Of a stretch of DNA of 64,000 nt, positions 1-7,661 are shown one piece after another (the first letter of the stretch is position 1; the number at the start of each line of letters is the position of its first letter). Under the pieces are notes generated by a model. It searched no databases. It worked only from the letters and a program-made list of their open reading frames with translations, and was not told the DNA's origin. The position numbers were made by a program, and so were the translations under genes. This DNA comes from Sediminicola sp963974715 (GTDB lineage Bacteria; Bacteroidota; Bacteroidia; Flavobacteriales; Flavobacteriaceae). Location of the stretch: the NCBI GenBank assembly GCA_963974715.1, contig CAXBDK010000008.1, forward strand, positions 1 to 64,000, read 5' to 3'.

Positions 1-46
1 ACTATCAAGGACCAACATCTGGAACGGCAAAAGACGTTACAACTAA
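1..46 (+). CDS. Short array ORF, 3' end only (partial)
   Basis: The reading frame enters at base 2 and ends with TAA at 44-46. It encodes the conserved C-terminal core LSRTNIWNGKRRYN shared with the other array ORFs. The start lies outside the window. Function is unknown. The peptide is basic and has one Trp. Confidence 0.55.
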   Translation, partial: LSRTNIWNGKRRYN

Positions 47-71
47 TTGATCACCGCCTAGAAAAAACATC

Positions 72-155
72 ATGGAAAGCATCAGAAATCGATCGGCACA
101 CAAAAACGAACTGTCAAGGACCAACATCTGGAACGGCAAAAGACGTTACAACTAA
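72..155 (+). CDS. Short array ORF, 27 aa
   Basis: ATG at 72-74, TAA at 153-155. The product starts MESIRNRSAH and ends KNELSRTNIWNGKRRYN. It is preceded by an A-rich spacer (GAAAAAACATC just before the ATG), a context that favours initiation in Bacteroidota. The C-terminal core is identical to that of the ORFs at 17817 and 17928, whereas the first eight residues differ. I do not recognise the family. There is no signal peptide, membrane helix or Cys. Confidence is limited by size, but the frame is kept in every copy. Confidence 0.55.
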   Translation: MESIRNRSAHKNELSRTNIWNGKRRYN

Positions 156-183
156 TTGATCAACAACCTAAAGAAAAAACATC

Positions 184-267
184 ATGGAAAGCATCAGGAA
201 ACAATCGGCACTCAAAAACGAAGTATCAAGGAGCAACATCTGGAACGAAAAGAGACGTTTCCGTTGA
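184..267 (+). CDS. Short array ORF, 27 aa, variant C-terminus
   Basis: ATG at 184-186, TGA at 265-267. Starts MESIRKQSAL and ends KNEVSRSNIWNEKRRFR. It is identical in sequence to the ORF at 18039-18122, which also occupies the penultimate slot of its array. The variant ending (SN, NE, FR instead of TN, NG, YN) is therefore slot-specific. Function unknown. Confidence 0.55.
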   Translation: MESIRKQSALKNEVSRSNIWNEKRRFR

Positions 268-292
268 TCCGTCAACATCAAAATCAAATACA

Positions 293-421
293 ATGAAAAC
301 ACTTACGGTCACCTCACAGTTTATATCAAGAAAAGAGCGGTTTATGGAACGCATGCAGCACAGCAAACGAATCCAATGGACCCATGACGGGGCATCACTC
401 CCCATGCCCATGGGATTATAG
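293..421 (+). CDS. Array-terminal small protein, 42 aa
   Basis: ATG at 293-295, TAG at 419-421. The product begins MKTLTVTSQFISRKERF, contains SKRIQWTHDG and ends LPMPMGL. It is strongly basic in the first 27 residues and Met/Pro-rich at the C-terminus. The copy at 18148-18276 differs at only three residues (L4V, M21L, S35Q) and keeps the frame and length. It always follows the 27 aa units after a 25 bp spacer. The family is not recognised. It could be a peptide precursor, a small regulator, or a non-functional repeat. Confidence 0.55.
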   Translation: MKTLTVTSQFISRKERFMERMQHSKRIQWTHDGASLPMPMGL

Positions 422-780
422 GCCCGTTCGTCGGTCCACCATCTATGACCAGTTCACGGGAGGGATCGGAAAACAAAAAATAGTTGGACACAATCATTTG
501 GGCAGACTAAATCCCATTTAGCGGGTCTACACCCTGGGAACAAGCTAACAAGGCATAGAACCGAAAAGAAAAAACCATTTGGACGCGATCGTTCGGTCAT
601 ATTAAATCCCACTTAAGGGGTAAAGAGCATAGGAAAGGCATCCCGTGCTTTTTTTTTGCCACCAATCCAATAGCTATCCAATGGCGATCCCAGAAGGTAT
701 ATTTACCTTGAATTCGTAACAAAAACCTCTCTTTTTCGTCCTACGCATGGGGCCGGTCCAATCCCTAGCCCAACAAAACG
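422..780. other. Gene-free tail of array copy A
   Basis: No convincing gene. The block contains two related stretches of about 40 bp (about 482-523 and 577-619, both variants of TTGGACACAATCGTTCGG followed by ACTAAATCCCACTTA) and the hairpin at 634-652. After 660 the sequence is unique and leads into the gene at 781. Confidence 0.6.
634..657 (+). terminator. Putative terminator of array copy A
   Basis: AAAGGCAT (634-641), loop CCC, GTGCTTTT (645-652), with the T-run continuing to 657. Two pairs are G-U wobbles. The same hairpin closes array copy B at 18393-18411, so it is conserved with the array. Confidence 0.45.
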
Positions 781-2280
781 ATGAAAAAACCCATAACACG
801 TCCAAGATCCGTTGCCACCATACTGCTGTTCTTGATCAGCTTTTGCTTTGCCGGTCCCCTTATGGGGCAACTATTGAAAGGGAGGGTCCTGGATGAGAAT
901 ACCAAGGAACCCATCCCCTATGCCACCATCCAGTTTGCTTCCGACAAAGGCACCATCTCCAATGAAGAAGGATTTTTCTCCTTGGAAAGGGACGGTTCGG
1001 CGGACAGTCTCCAAATAGCTTCCATGGGATATGCCCCCAAGGCCCTGCCCCTGTCCGCCCTTAACACGGGCGAACTGATCGTGTACCTCAGGGAAAATGT
1101 CATAGCCCTCAACAATGTCTATGTGACCAACAAACAGCCCAGTGCCGCGGAAATAATGCGAAAGGTCTTGGAGCGACTTTCCAATAACTATAAAGATATG
1201 GGGATGGCACATCAGTTCTTTTACAGAAACAGTATAAAGAATACTACCAAGGAATTGGATGTGGACGTGAAAAAAAATTCCGGCTTTACCAAGGCCCAAA
1301 AGGCAAAGCTCAACAAGAGCATTGCCGACCTCAAGATAAAGATCCATCCGTTGTACGTGGACGTGTTGGGCGACTTTTACAAAAACGAAAAATCCGAAAC
1401 AAAACTGGACATTACCAAGGCCACACGGCTGTCCAAGCCCAAGGACCAAGAGGGAATCTTGCCGCCCGATGTACTGGAGCTGGTCAAGGCCGTGTTCAAG
1501 GACAGTACAAAAACGTATAAGGTAAAATCGGGATGGTTTAAATTGGAGGATTCCCTGGCGATGAAGGAACTCGTGGAAAAAAAGGATGCCCGTACCAATA
1601 CCTTGGATGTGGGGAACTATAAAAGCAATATAAACGATGTGGTACGGAACCACGGGTTCGATCAGGAACATTCCCGAATGCAATTTGTGCTGGAACAGGA
1701 ACTGTACGAGTACACCTTGGAGGATACCTTTGACGGGCCCGAGGGACCCATCTACAAAATAAGTTTCAGTCCCAGAAAAAGGGCGGCTTCCTACAGTGGG
1801 ACACTATATGTGGACGGTAACGATTATGCCCTTATCAAGTCACAATTTGAATATGCGGAAGGGAAAAGGGGCGAACATCTAAACCTAAAGCTGTTATTGG
1901 GCTTTAAATTTGCCGAAACCGTCTGGAAATCGACCCTTATCTATTCCAAACAATCCAATGGGTATTACGCTCCCCTGTATATGGTGCAGGAAAAGGTCAC
2001 CGAATTCTATGTGAACAGGCCCCTAAAGTTGGTGGAGAACAGGACCAAGGATAAATTGGAACTGAACATCAAGACCACCCAACTGATCGCCGATAAACAG
2101 GAACTGCTCTTTCTGGGAAGTAAGGATATATCCGCGACCGAATACAATGCGATAACTGAAAAGAAGGAATGGCCATTGGAACAGTTGGAGCGGTACGATG
2201 CCTCCGTATGGAAGGCCTACCCTATAATGGAGCCCTTGGAAGAGATGAAGAGGTTCAAGATGGCAGGGGAAAACGAGTGA
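781..2280 (+). CDS. Carboxypeptidase-like regulatory domain protein, exported
   Basis: A 499 aa exported protein. Residues 1-30 form a signal peptide ending near LMGQ. Residues about 32-110 match the CarboxypepD_reg-like beta-sandwich (GRVLDENTKEPIPYATIQF, then GTISNEEGFFSL), the same fold that starts SusC proteins. The remaining 380 residues have no SusC plug or barrel and look like the large uncharacterised C-terminal part common in Bacteroidota surface proteins of this type. It probably sits in the periplasm or outer membrane. It is a single gene followed by a strong hairpin. The start is chosen because the signal peptide begins directly at this ATG. Precise role unknown. Confidence 0.85.
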   Translation: MKKPITRPRSVATILLFLISFCFAGPLMGQLLKGRVLDENTKEPIPYATIQFASDKGTISNEEGFFSLERDGSADSLQIASMGYAPKALPLSALNTGELIVYLRENVIALNNVYVTNKQPSAAEIMRKVLERLSNNYKDMGMAHQFFYRNSIKNTTKELDVDVKKNSGFTKAQKAKLNKSIADLKIKIHPLYVDVLGDFYKNEKSETKLDITKATRLSKPKDQEGILPPDVLELVKAVFKDSTKTYKVKSGWFKLEDSLAMKELVEKKDARTNTLDVGNYKSNINDVVRNHGFDQEHSRMQFVLEQELYEYTLEDTFDGPEGPIYKISFSPRKRAASYSGTLYVDGNDYALIKSQFEYAEGKRGEHLNLKLLLGFKFAETVWKSTLIYSKQSNGYYAPLYMVQEKVTEFYVNRPLKLVENRTKDKLELNIKTTQLIADKQELLFLGSKDISATEYNAITEKKEWPLEQLERYDASVWKAYPIMEPLEEMKRFKMAGENE

Positions 2281-2310
2281 CGGGAATGAAGGGCATGAAA
2301 AAATAAAAGG

Positions 2311-2344
2311 GTCGATATCCCGTGGAAAGCCACAGGGTATCGAC
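2311..2344 (+). terminator. Hairpin downstream of the 781-2280 gene
   Basis: GTCGATATCCCGTGG (2311-2325) pairs with CCACAGGGTATCGAC (2330-2344) across the loop AAAG, with one wobble and one mismatch in 15 pairs. Only a weak T-rich stretch follows. Its position 31 bp after the stop codon suggests a terminator. Confidence 0.55.
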
Positions 2345-2581
2345 TCGGGTTATTTCTATTATGGAGGGATGACGTTGAGGCCTAGTAACATTATAACATT
2401 ACCCTAAGGAAGTACTTTGCACGCCCCCTAAAGGAGCCGATGGATGCTTCATTACATTCATGACATTTGGTTGAAAGTTTGGGGTTTCCGAGTGTTTTTT
2501 TGATGGGTTTTTGGTATGGTGGTGAAGGATGTTTGGTGCAATATTAGGAATATTTAATTCCCAATGATATTCTGCCCACCA

Positions 2582-2621
2582 TTTGTTCCTTTTTTGCAAT
2601 CGCCCAAAAAAGGAACCAAAA
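2582..2621. repeat. Inverted repeat, hairpin of about 15 bp
   Basis: TTTGTTCCTTTTTTG pairs with CAAAAAAGGAACCAAA around an 8-9 bp loop. It lies at the start of the repeat-rich region and may be the terminal hairpin of a non-autonomous element or a bidirectional terminator. Confidence 0.6.
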
Positions 2622-2730
2622 AACGCTAGGCTGATTTCAAATTTCTACAAATGCTACGCACTTCCCACGGCCGCACCGCCCAGGCCGCTTCCGCTATTGC
2701 GGAATGCTCTTTGGACGGCTTCCTACGCCC

Positions 2731-2795
2731 AGTGTGGAAAGCGCTTGATTTGTGACGAAATTGGAAATAGGCCGGAATGCCTTCTTTTAACGTTT
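2731..2795. repeat. Direct repeat copy 1 (about 64 bp)
   Basis: Begins AGTGTGGAAAGCGCTTGAT and continues through GGAAATAGGCCGGAATG to CGTTT. About 55 of 64 positions match 2893-2956 in the same orientation. Confidence 0.8.
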
Positions 2796-2892
2796 CCAGG
2801 GCCATAAAACTAGCGGGCCTTCGTTTTTTCATTTTACTCAAGTAACGAAACCGATTATTACTTAAGGTATAAAGTTGACGAGGATGTTATGC

Positions 2893-2956
2893 AGTGTGGA
2901 AAGCGCTTGATCTGGCCGAAATTGGAAATAGGCCGGAATGTCTTCTTTTAGCGTTT
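2893..2956. repeat. Direct repeat copy 2 (about 64 bp)
   Basis: Second copy of the 2731-2795 repeat, with CTGGCCG replacing TGTGACG and TTTTAGCG replacing TTTTAACG. It ends about 140 bp before the stop codon of the convergent multicopper oxidase gene. Confidence 0.8.
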
Positions 2957-3095
2957 TTGGATTCTTCAACGGGTCCGGCGGGGAAGGGGCATTCATGCCA
3001 ATGTAAAGAACAAATCTCCACGGAAGAAGATCGCCCGTTAATGAGGCTTCCTTCCAACCCAAATATAGATCCGAATACAACTTTTGGGACTGATC

Positions 3096-5348
3096 TTAGT
3101 AATTAAGGGACAGGCCGGCACCAAATCCCATATCGCTGTCATAATGTACCCTTAGGCCCATATTTTTTCCGACGATATAATTGAGTCCGCCCATATATTC
3201 CCTATCCGAATTCACCATAAACCCGGCCCGGAGCCTTTTGGATACAGGGATATCCTCCCGTCTTAACTGTACCCTTACATTTCCATCATGGTAGACTTCG
3301 GTCTGTAGGATAACAAGCATCGGGAGGGTGTACGCCACCCCCAGACTGAACTGTGTCCGACTATCCTTGGTGCTCTCCTGACCAAAGATGTTCTTTTCCG
3401 TTTCGCCATGTTCCAAGGTACGGTACCGCCAATCAAATCCCACAAAGGGCATAAGCCATTGCATCTTGCCAAGGTACCTGCCTATATGGGTCTCACTTTC
3501 ATATCCGTGCATATCGCTATATCCCAAACGCCACTCCGTACCAAAACTCCAACGCGTGTTCTGTAACATGGCCATCCCATCGTTCCCATTGGTGGCAAAG
3601 TCGTTTTGGGCCATAAAGTGCAGTTCATTACTTTCCTTCTGCAATTTTTGATAGGCCCATTCCCTGTCCGGCAACAATGGATTGGGTGCTTGGTCCTCGT
3701 AGCTGAATACCCTGTTCATGCCTGCCATCATATGGTAAAGGATATGACAGTGAAAAAACCAGTCCCCCTCCATATTGGCCTCAAATTCGATCACATTGGT
3801 CTCCATGGGCATAATGTCCAGCACATTTTTCAGTGGCGCATATTCCCCCTTCCCGTTGATGACCCTAAAATCGTGTCCGTGCAAGTGCATCGGGTGGCGC
3901 ATCATGGAGTTGTTGAACAGGGTGATCCGTACGACTTCCCCTTTCTTGATCAGGATTTTATCGCTTTCGGCCAGAACCTTGTTGTCCATGCTCCACACAT
4001 AACGGTTCATGTTCCCGGTAAGCTCAAAACGTAGTTCCTTTATCGGGGCGTTTTCGGGCAAAGTGGTTTTGGTGGGGGATTTCAACATGGCATAATTTAG
4101 GGTGACCATATCCGTTTTGCCGTGATGTGAATGGTCAGCATCCCCCATGGACATTTGGGGCATTGCATCCATTTTTTTTGGGTTTCCCTCCCCTGTGATC
4201 TCAGGATACATTACCGTGTTCATATCCATTTGCTGCAAGCTCATATCCATTCCCATATCGTTCATGTCCCCGTTCATTTTCATCATATCGTTCATCATCC
4301 CCATTCCCTCAAAGTATTTCAATTTGGGCAAAGGGGCGGCCAGTTGTTTGATACCGGCACCAATATAGATGGAGGCGGATTTGGTACGGTCTTCCGCTGT
4401 GGCCAGAAATTCATAAGCGGTTCTTTCCGCAGGAACGGTTACGATAACATCATAGGTCTCCGAGACCCCAATGATCAACCTATCTACCGTTACCGGTTCC
4501 ACATCGTTGCCGTCATTGGCCACTACGGTGATCTTTCCACCCGCATAGGTAAGCCAAAAATAGGACGATGCGCCCCCATTGGAAATACGCAGGCGTACCT
4601 TGTCCCCTGCTTTGAACTGCGACAGTTGACCTTCGTTTTGTCCGTTGATCAGAAATTTATCGTAGTAAATATCGCTCACGTCCATGGCCAACATCCGTTT
4701 CCACTCGTTGGTCACTTTGGTCCTGAAGTGTCCTTCCCGTATCGCCTCCGCATAACTTTGGGTGGTTCCCTTCTTGATCGCGAACCAATCCGAGGCATTG
4801 TGCAGCATACGGTGCACATTACTGGGCTTGTAGTCGGTCCACTCGCTCAGGACGATGGGAACGGTGGGCAGGTCGTCTATCCCTTTTCTAAAAGTGGGAT
4901 CGTCTTCCCGCTTGTTAAGGATCATGGATCCGTACATCCCAATTTGCTCCTGCAGCCCGCTATGGCTATGGTACCAATGGGTCCCATGCTGTATGATTGG
5001 GAAACGATAGACATGGGTCGTATTGGGCTTGATGGGCATCTGTGTCAGAAAGGGGACACCATCTTGCGGATTTGGCAAAAACAGGCCGTGCCAATGAAGG
5101 GAGGTACCCTCCTTAAGTCGGTTGTGCACATGGATTTCCGCCGTATCGCCTTCCGTAAAGGTCAAGGTGGGCATTGGTATCTGTCCGTTCACCGCAATGG
5201 CCGGTCTTTCCTTTCCAGAAAAATTGACGATGGTGTCATTGACATAGAGATCGTACCGTACCACTTTTTGTGCAAAAAGGGTGCTCGTGGCCCAGCACAG
5301 CAGTACTATTGGCAACAACGTTCTTTGGTGTAATATGTTGAATTTCAT
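3096..5348 (-). CDS. copA: Multicopper oxidase (CopA-like) with CopB-like C-terminal domain
   Basis: A 750 aa periplasmic copper oxidase that probably converts Cu(I) to less toxic Cu(II). A signal peptide ends near residue 26. Three cupredoxin domains carry the copper ligands: HWHG (about 85-88), HWYHSH (about 126-131), HPMHLHGH (about 486) and HCHILYHMMAGM (about 530), the last holding the Cys, His and Met of the type 1 site. Residues about 345-410 are Met/His-rich (many MxM and HSHH), as in copper-resistance CopA. Residues about 585-750 do not belong to the oxidase and look like a CopB-type outer-membrane beta-barrel (WRLGYSDMHGY, alternating strands, final LSLNY). The copA name is by family resemblance. 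Confidence 0.93.
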   Translation of the reverse strand: MKFNILHQRTLLPIVLLCWATSTLFAQKVVRYDLYVNDTIVNFSGKERPAIAVNGQIPMPTLTFTEGDTAEIHVHNRLKEGTSLHWHGLFLPNPQDGVPFLTQMPIKPNTTHVYRFPIIQHGTHWYHSHSGLQEQIGMYGSMILNKREDDPTFRKGIDDLPTVPIVLSEWTDYKPSNVHRMLHNASDWFAIKKGTTQSYAEAIREGHFRTKVTNEWKRMLAMDVSDIYYDKFLINGQNEGQLSQFKAGDKVRLRISNGGASSYFWLTYAGGKITVVANDGNDVEPVTVDRLIIGVSETYDVIVTVPAERTAYEFLATAEDRTKSASIYIGAGIKQLAAPLPKLKYFEGMGMMNDMMKMNGDMNDMGMDMSLQQMDMNTVMYPEITGEGNPKKMDAMPQMSMGDADHSHHGKTDMVTLNYAMLKSPTKTTLPENAPIKELRFELTGNMNRYVWSMDNKVLAESDKILIKKGEVVRITLFNNSMMRHPMHLHGHDFRVINGKGEYAPLKNVLDIMPMETNVIEFEANMEGDWFFHCHILYHMMAGMNRVFSYEDQAPNPLLPDREWAYQKLQKESNELHFMAQNDFATNGNDGMAMLQNTRWSFGTEWRLGYSDMHGYESETHIGRYLGKMQWLMPFVGFDWRYRTLEHGETEKNIFGQESTKDSRTQFSLGVAYTLPMLVILQTEVYHDGNVRVQLRREDIPVSKRLRAGFMVNSDREYMGGLNYIVGKNMGLRVHYDSDMGFGAGLSLNY

Positions 5349-5351
5349 AGG

Positions 5352-5828
5352 TTATTCCTTCTCCAGTCGTTTTATCATTTCCTTCATCCGCACAATTTCC
5401 CTTTCTTGGGCCTTTATGATCTCTTCTGCCAGTTTTTTGACTTCCGGATCTTGCAGATCGGCCTTATTACTGGTCAAAATGGCAATGGAATGGTGGGGGA
5501 TCATCGCTTTCATCCACAGTACATCCCCAATGGGTTTTTGGGAACGCACCAGATAAAGCGCACTTACAAAAAGGAACAGGCTACCAAAAAGGATGGCCCA
5601 ATTTTTCTTTGTATTCGTATACATCTTCCACATGAACAACAACATGATGACCGCCATGGCCGCAATGCCCAAACAGGACATATAAAACCGAGTGGTGCTG
5701 AAATATACATGGTCCAAACTATATGTGTTCAGGTACATGGTGATGTACATGGCCATAAAGGATGCCAAAAGTATTAAAATGAATTTACCGTAATTGCCCT
5801 TGTGGGCGTGATCTTTTGAATTTTTCAT
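5352..5828 (-). CDS. DUF305 family membrane protein
   Basis: 158 aa. Three predicted membrane helices (about 14-34, 46-66, 76-93) precede a C-terminal DUF305-like helix segment with MIPHHSIAI near residue 113 and a charged amphipathic tail (KLAEEIIKAQEREIVRMKEM). DUF305 proteins have paired His residues and are often found beside copper genes. It lies three bases upstream of the oxidase start on the same strand, so the two are almost certainly co-transcribed. A His-rich start (DHAHKG) may also bind metal. Function is inferred from context. Confidence 0.85.
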   Translation of the reverse strand: MKNSKDHAHKGNYGKFILILLASFMAMYITMYLNTYSLDHVYFSTTRFYMSCLGIAAMAVIMLLFMWKMYTNTKKNWAILFGSLFLFVSALYLVRSQKPIGDVLWMKAMIPHHSIAILTSNKADLQDPEVKKLAEEIIKAQEREIVRMKEMIKRLEKE

Positions 5829-5914
5829 GATTTTATATTTTATTCACTTCGTGAAATTTAGTATGTGCCGAGGCAGCCATCCCGCCTGCCTTTGGCGGGT
5901 TGCCCGGAGGTAGT

Positions 5915-6781
5915 TTACTGTACGGTCTCCACCGTTTTACCACAGCTTAACATCTGTGCGCCATAGTAGGGATTTTTAACGGTACGCTCCTTGCTCAACC
6001 AGTTGGCCCCTTCCCCGTCATTGTACATGGGGCAATGCTGTACATAGGTGGGCGTGGCCTGTCCGGCCACCTTTAGCAATTGGAGCATATGGTCCGAAAG
6101 CGCACCGAAATGGTTCCTTTGCTGTCCAACATCCTTGGCCGATCGTATTTGTTCCACACTGGAGGTCAGCCCTTTTAGTACCTTCATCCAGATCATATGC
6201 GTTTCTGGGGAAAGTTTTTCCATTTTCACCTCTTTAATGACGGAGAGCAACGCAGCGGCCTGGGTAGTGCCAGAAGGGCCATCGGACCGTACGAGGGCAT
6301 CCTTAAGGGAAAAATAGCTATCGAAGATCGGGTCCAGTTGATTTTCGTCCTGCCCGTTTTCGGGGGTGTTGACAGACGACCCATGTTCGGCGTGCATGGT
6401 CCCATGGTCCATGGTTTCCGTTCGGACCGTTTCCGTTTTTGCCCCACGTTCATACCGGCAACAGGCCGGAAGTTTTTCGTAGGCTTGGGTCGGGGCAAGG
6501 AATTGTTCGCTGTCATACCCGGCCAATGCTATACGTTTTAGGATTTCACCTTGATCTGTCTTTTCTTGGTCGTACGTGATCAAGGCCATTTTGGTATCCT
6601 TGTCCCAATCGACCTTGGCAATCCCTTTTAGGGTTCCCGCTTTTTCAATGGTAGTTTCGCACATTGCACAGTTACCGTAGATCTTCACGTTTTCGGTAAG
6701 GGCATTTTTGATCTGTGCGGGGGAATATGTAACGGATAGCAGTGCGACGATGGCCATCCCTATTTTTATTGAGCTGTTCAT
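5915..6781 (-). CDS. Periplasmic HMA-domain protein with DUF3347
   Basis: 288 aa. A signal peptide (about 1-22) is followed by a heavy-metal-associated domain (about 30-92) with the metal-binding CxxC as GNCAMC near residue 40. A DUF3347 domain covers about 150-240 (YFSLKDALVRSD, with a QRNHF motif). The C-terminus (about 248-285) has the typical YVQHCPMYND, NPYYG and SCGK motifs. The same C-terminal module ends the CusB-like protein at 42123-43832. It probably captures copper in the periplasm for the adjacent oxidase. Same strand as the DUF305 gene, 86 bp away. Confidence 0.9.
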   Translation of the reverse strand: MNSSIKIGMAIVALLSVTYSPAQIKNALTENVKIYGNCAMCETTIEKAGTLKGIAKVDWDKDTKMALITYDQEKTDQGEILKRIALAGYDSEQFLAPTQAYEKLPACCRYERGAKTETVRTETMDHGTMHAEHGSSVNTPENGQDENQLDPIFDSYFSLKDALVRSDGPSGTTQAAALLSVIKEVKMEKLSPETHMIWMKVLKGLTSSVEQIRSAKDVGQQRNHFGALSDHMLQLLKVAGQATPTYVQHCPMYNDGEGANWLSKERTVKNPYYGAQMLSCGKTVETVQ

Positions 6782-6916
6782 ATGATGGATTTTTTATGAA
6801 AGCGGAACTCGATGGTCCCGTTTCCCGTTTGATAAATGTATAAATCGTTCAGAACAAAATCCTTACTAGAAGGTTTTGGTCCCGTTCGGACGGATTTCTG
6901 GCTGTCAAATGGGGAA

Positions 6917-7279
6917 CTAACCTATTTTTGGCGGGAGCCAAACGGAAAGAAAGCCAGCGGCATATAAAGTTTCCTTATAATATATAGTGGAATGGGACGC
7001 AAATGACCTATCTTGTAACAATGGGCCATTTAATGGCAATATGGGATTAAAATAATTTGTGGGGCAATGACAGGAAGGATTTTCGCACTTTCCATCACAT
7101 CCCTTGTCGTTGTGCTCGGAAGGGCCATTTTTACAACATGCCTCGGTATCCGCATCGGCTTTATGCTCCTCCATCCCCTTAGGTTCACTATTTGAATGGG
7201 GACCACAGGCATAGGTATCCATGGGGGACAAAAAGAGCCCCAATAAGACCAACAACGATATGTAAAGTAATCTTGACAT
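6917..7279 (-). CDS. Small exported Cys/His-rich protein of the copper cluster
   Basis: 120 aa. A signal peptide (1-24) ends before YACGPHSN. Residues 35-75 hold clustered Cys and His (EACCKNG, KGCDGKCENPSCHC), a likely soft-metal binding region. The last 45 residues are more hydrophobic. It is the first gene of the minus-strand copper cluster. I recognise no named domain. The role in metal binding is inferred from composition and neighbours. Confidence 0.75.
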   Translation of the reverse strand: MSRLLYISLLVLLGLFLSPMDTYACGPHSNSEPKGMEEHKADADTEACCKNGPSEHNDKGCDGKCENPSCHCPTNYFNPILPLNGPLLQDRSFASHSTIYYKETLYAAGFLSVWLPPKIG

Positions 7280-7661
7280 ATTTCTGGGACAAAGTTACGG
7301 AATTAGGTGATCGTATGGGATGTACACCTTTCGATTTTTGGTTCTTTTGCCCATAAATTTGCTGCAAATGAGGGAGTAGCAATTTTTCCAAAATTCCACG
7401 GATCTAACAAGATCCGGGTCCTATATAAGGGCCAGATCCTTATTTATTAGCCAATAATGATACTATATTATCCCAAAATGGTTTTAATTCTAAATAAATA
7501 AGTAATTTTTACAAAATTTATAGCCAATTACTACCGAGCACGCTCGTGAGGCAATTAAACCAAGAGACCGTTTCGGCGCAAGCGTGCCTGCCTATAACAG
7601 GTAGGTTTGTAAATGTGAAGAGCATAAAAATCTCGCTTAATGAGTGAAAATTTCCCCGATT
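7280..7661. promoter_or_regulatory. Divergent intergenic region with a TAGGTTTG element
   Basis: 382 bp between the minus-strand copper cluster and the plus-strand AraC gene. TAGGTTTG at 7602-7609 matches the Bacteroidota -7 consensus TAnnTTTG and lies 53 bp before the AraC ATG, but I see no TTG at the usual -33 distance. Otherwise nothing recognisable. Confidence 0.35.

Larger units (their letters stand above)
1..657 (+). repeat. Direct-repeat copy A: short-ORF array plus tail, cut by the window edge
   Basis: This block is nearly identical to 17817-18414 and has the same orientation. It holds tandem units of about 112 bp, each a 27-codon ORF plus a 25-28 bp A-rich spacer, then one 42-codon ORF and a non-coding tail ending in a T-run hairpin. 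The left edge cuts the first unit. The tail differs from copy B by an extra A in a poly-A stretch near 475-480 and by an internal partial duplication of about 40 bp (about 482-523 and 577-619), so it is conserved as DNA or RNA rather than as protein. Confidence 0.9.
2281..3095. other. Gene-free region with interspersed repeats
   Basis: 815 bp between two convergent genes without a credible gene. It contains the hairpin at 2311-2344, a long inverted repeat at 2582-2621, and a direct repeat of about 64 bp at 2731-2795 and 2893-2956. The small minus-strand ORFs here share a translated TLKE(G/D)IPAYFQFR stretch only because of the DNA repeat, so I do not call them genes. Confidence 0.65.

Noticed and set aside
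226..411. Minus-strand 61-codon ORF also present at 18081-18266
   Set aside because: It is conserved only because the array is duplicated. The plus strand has several short ORFs with matched starts, spacers and stops.
871..1683. 270-codon minus-strand ORF inside the 781-2280 gene
   Set aside because: Low-complexity antisense translation. The plus frame has a signal peptide and a recognisable domain.
2626..3080. Two small minus-strand ORFs sharing a TLKE-IPAYFQFR motif
   Set aside because: The similarity follows from the 64 bp DNA direct repeat. Neither has a credible start context or domain.
4131..5333. 400-codon plus-strand ORF antisense to the multicopper oxidase
   Set aside because: It is rich in His/Gly/Ile without any domain, and mirrors the high-confidence oxidase on the other strand.
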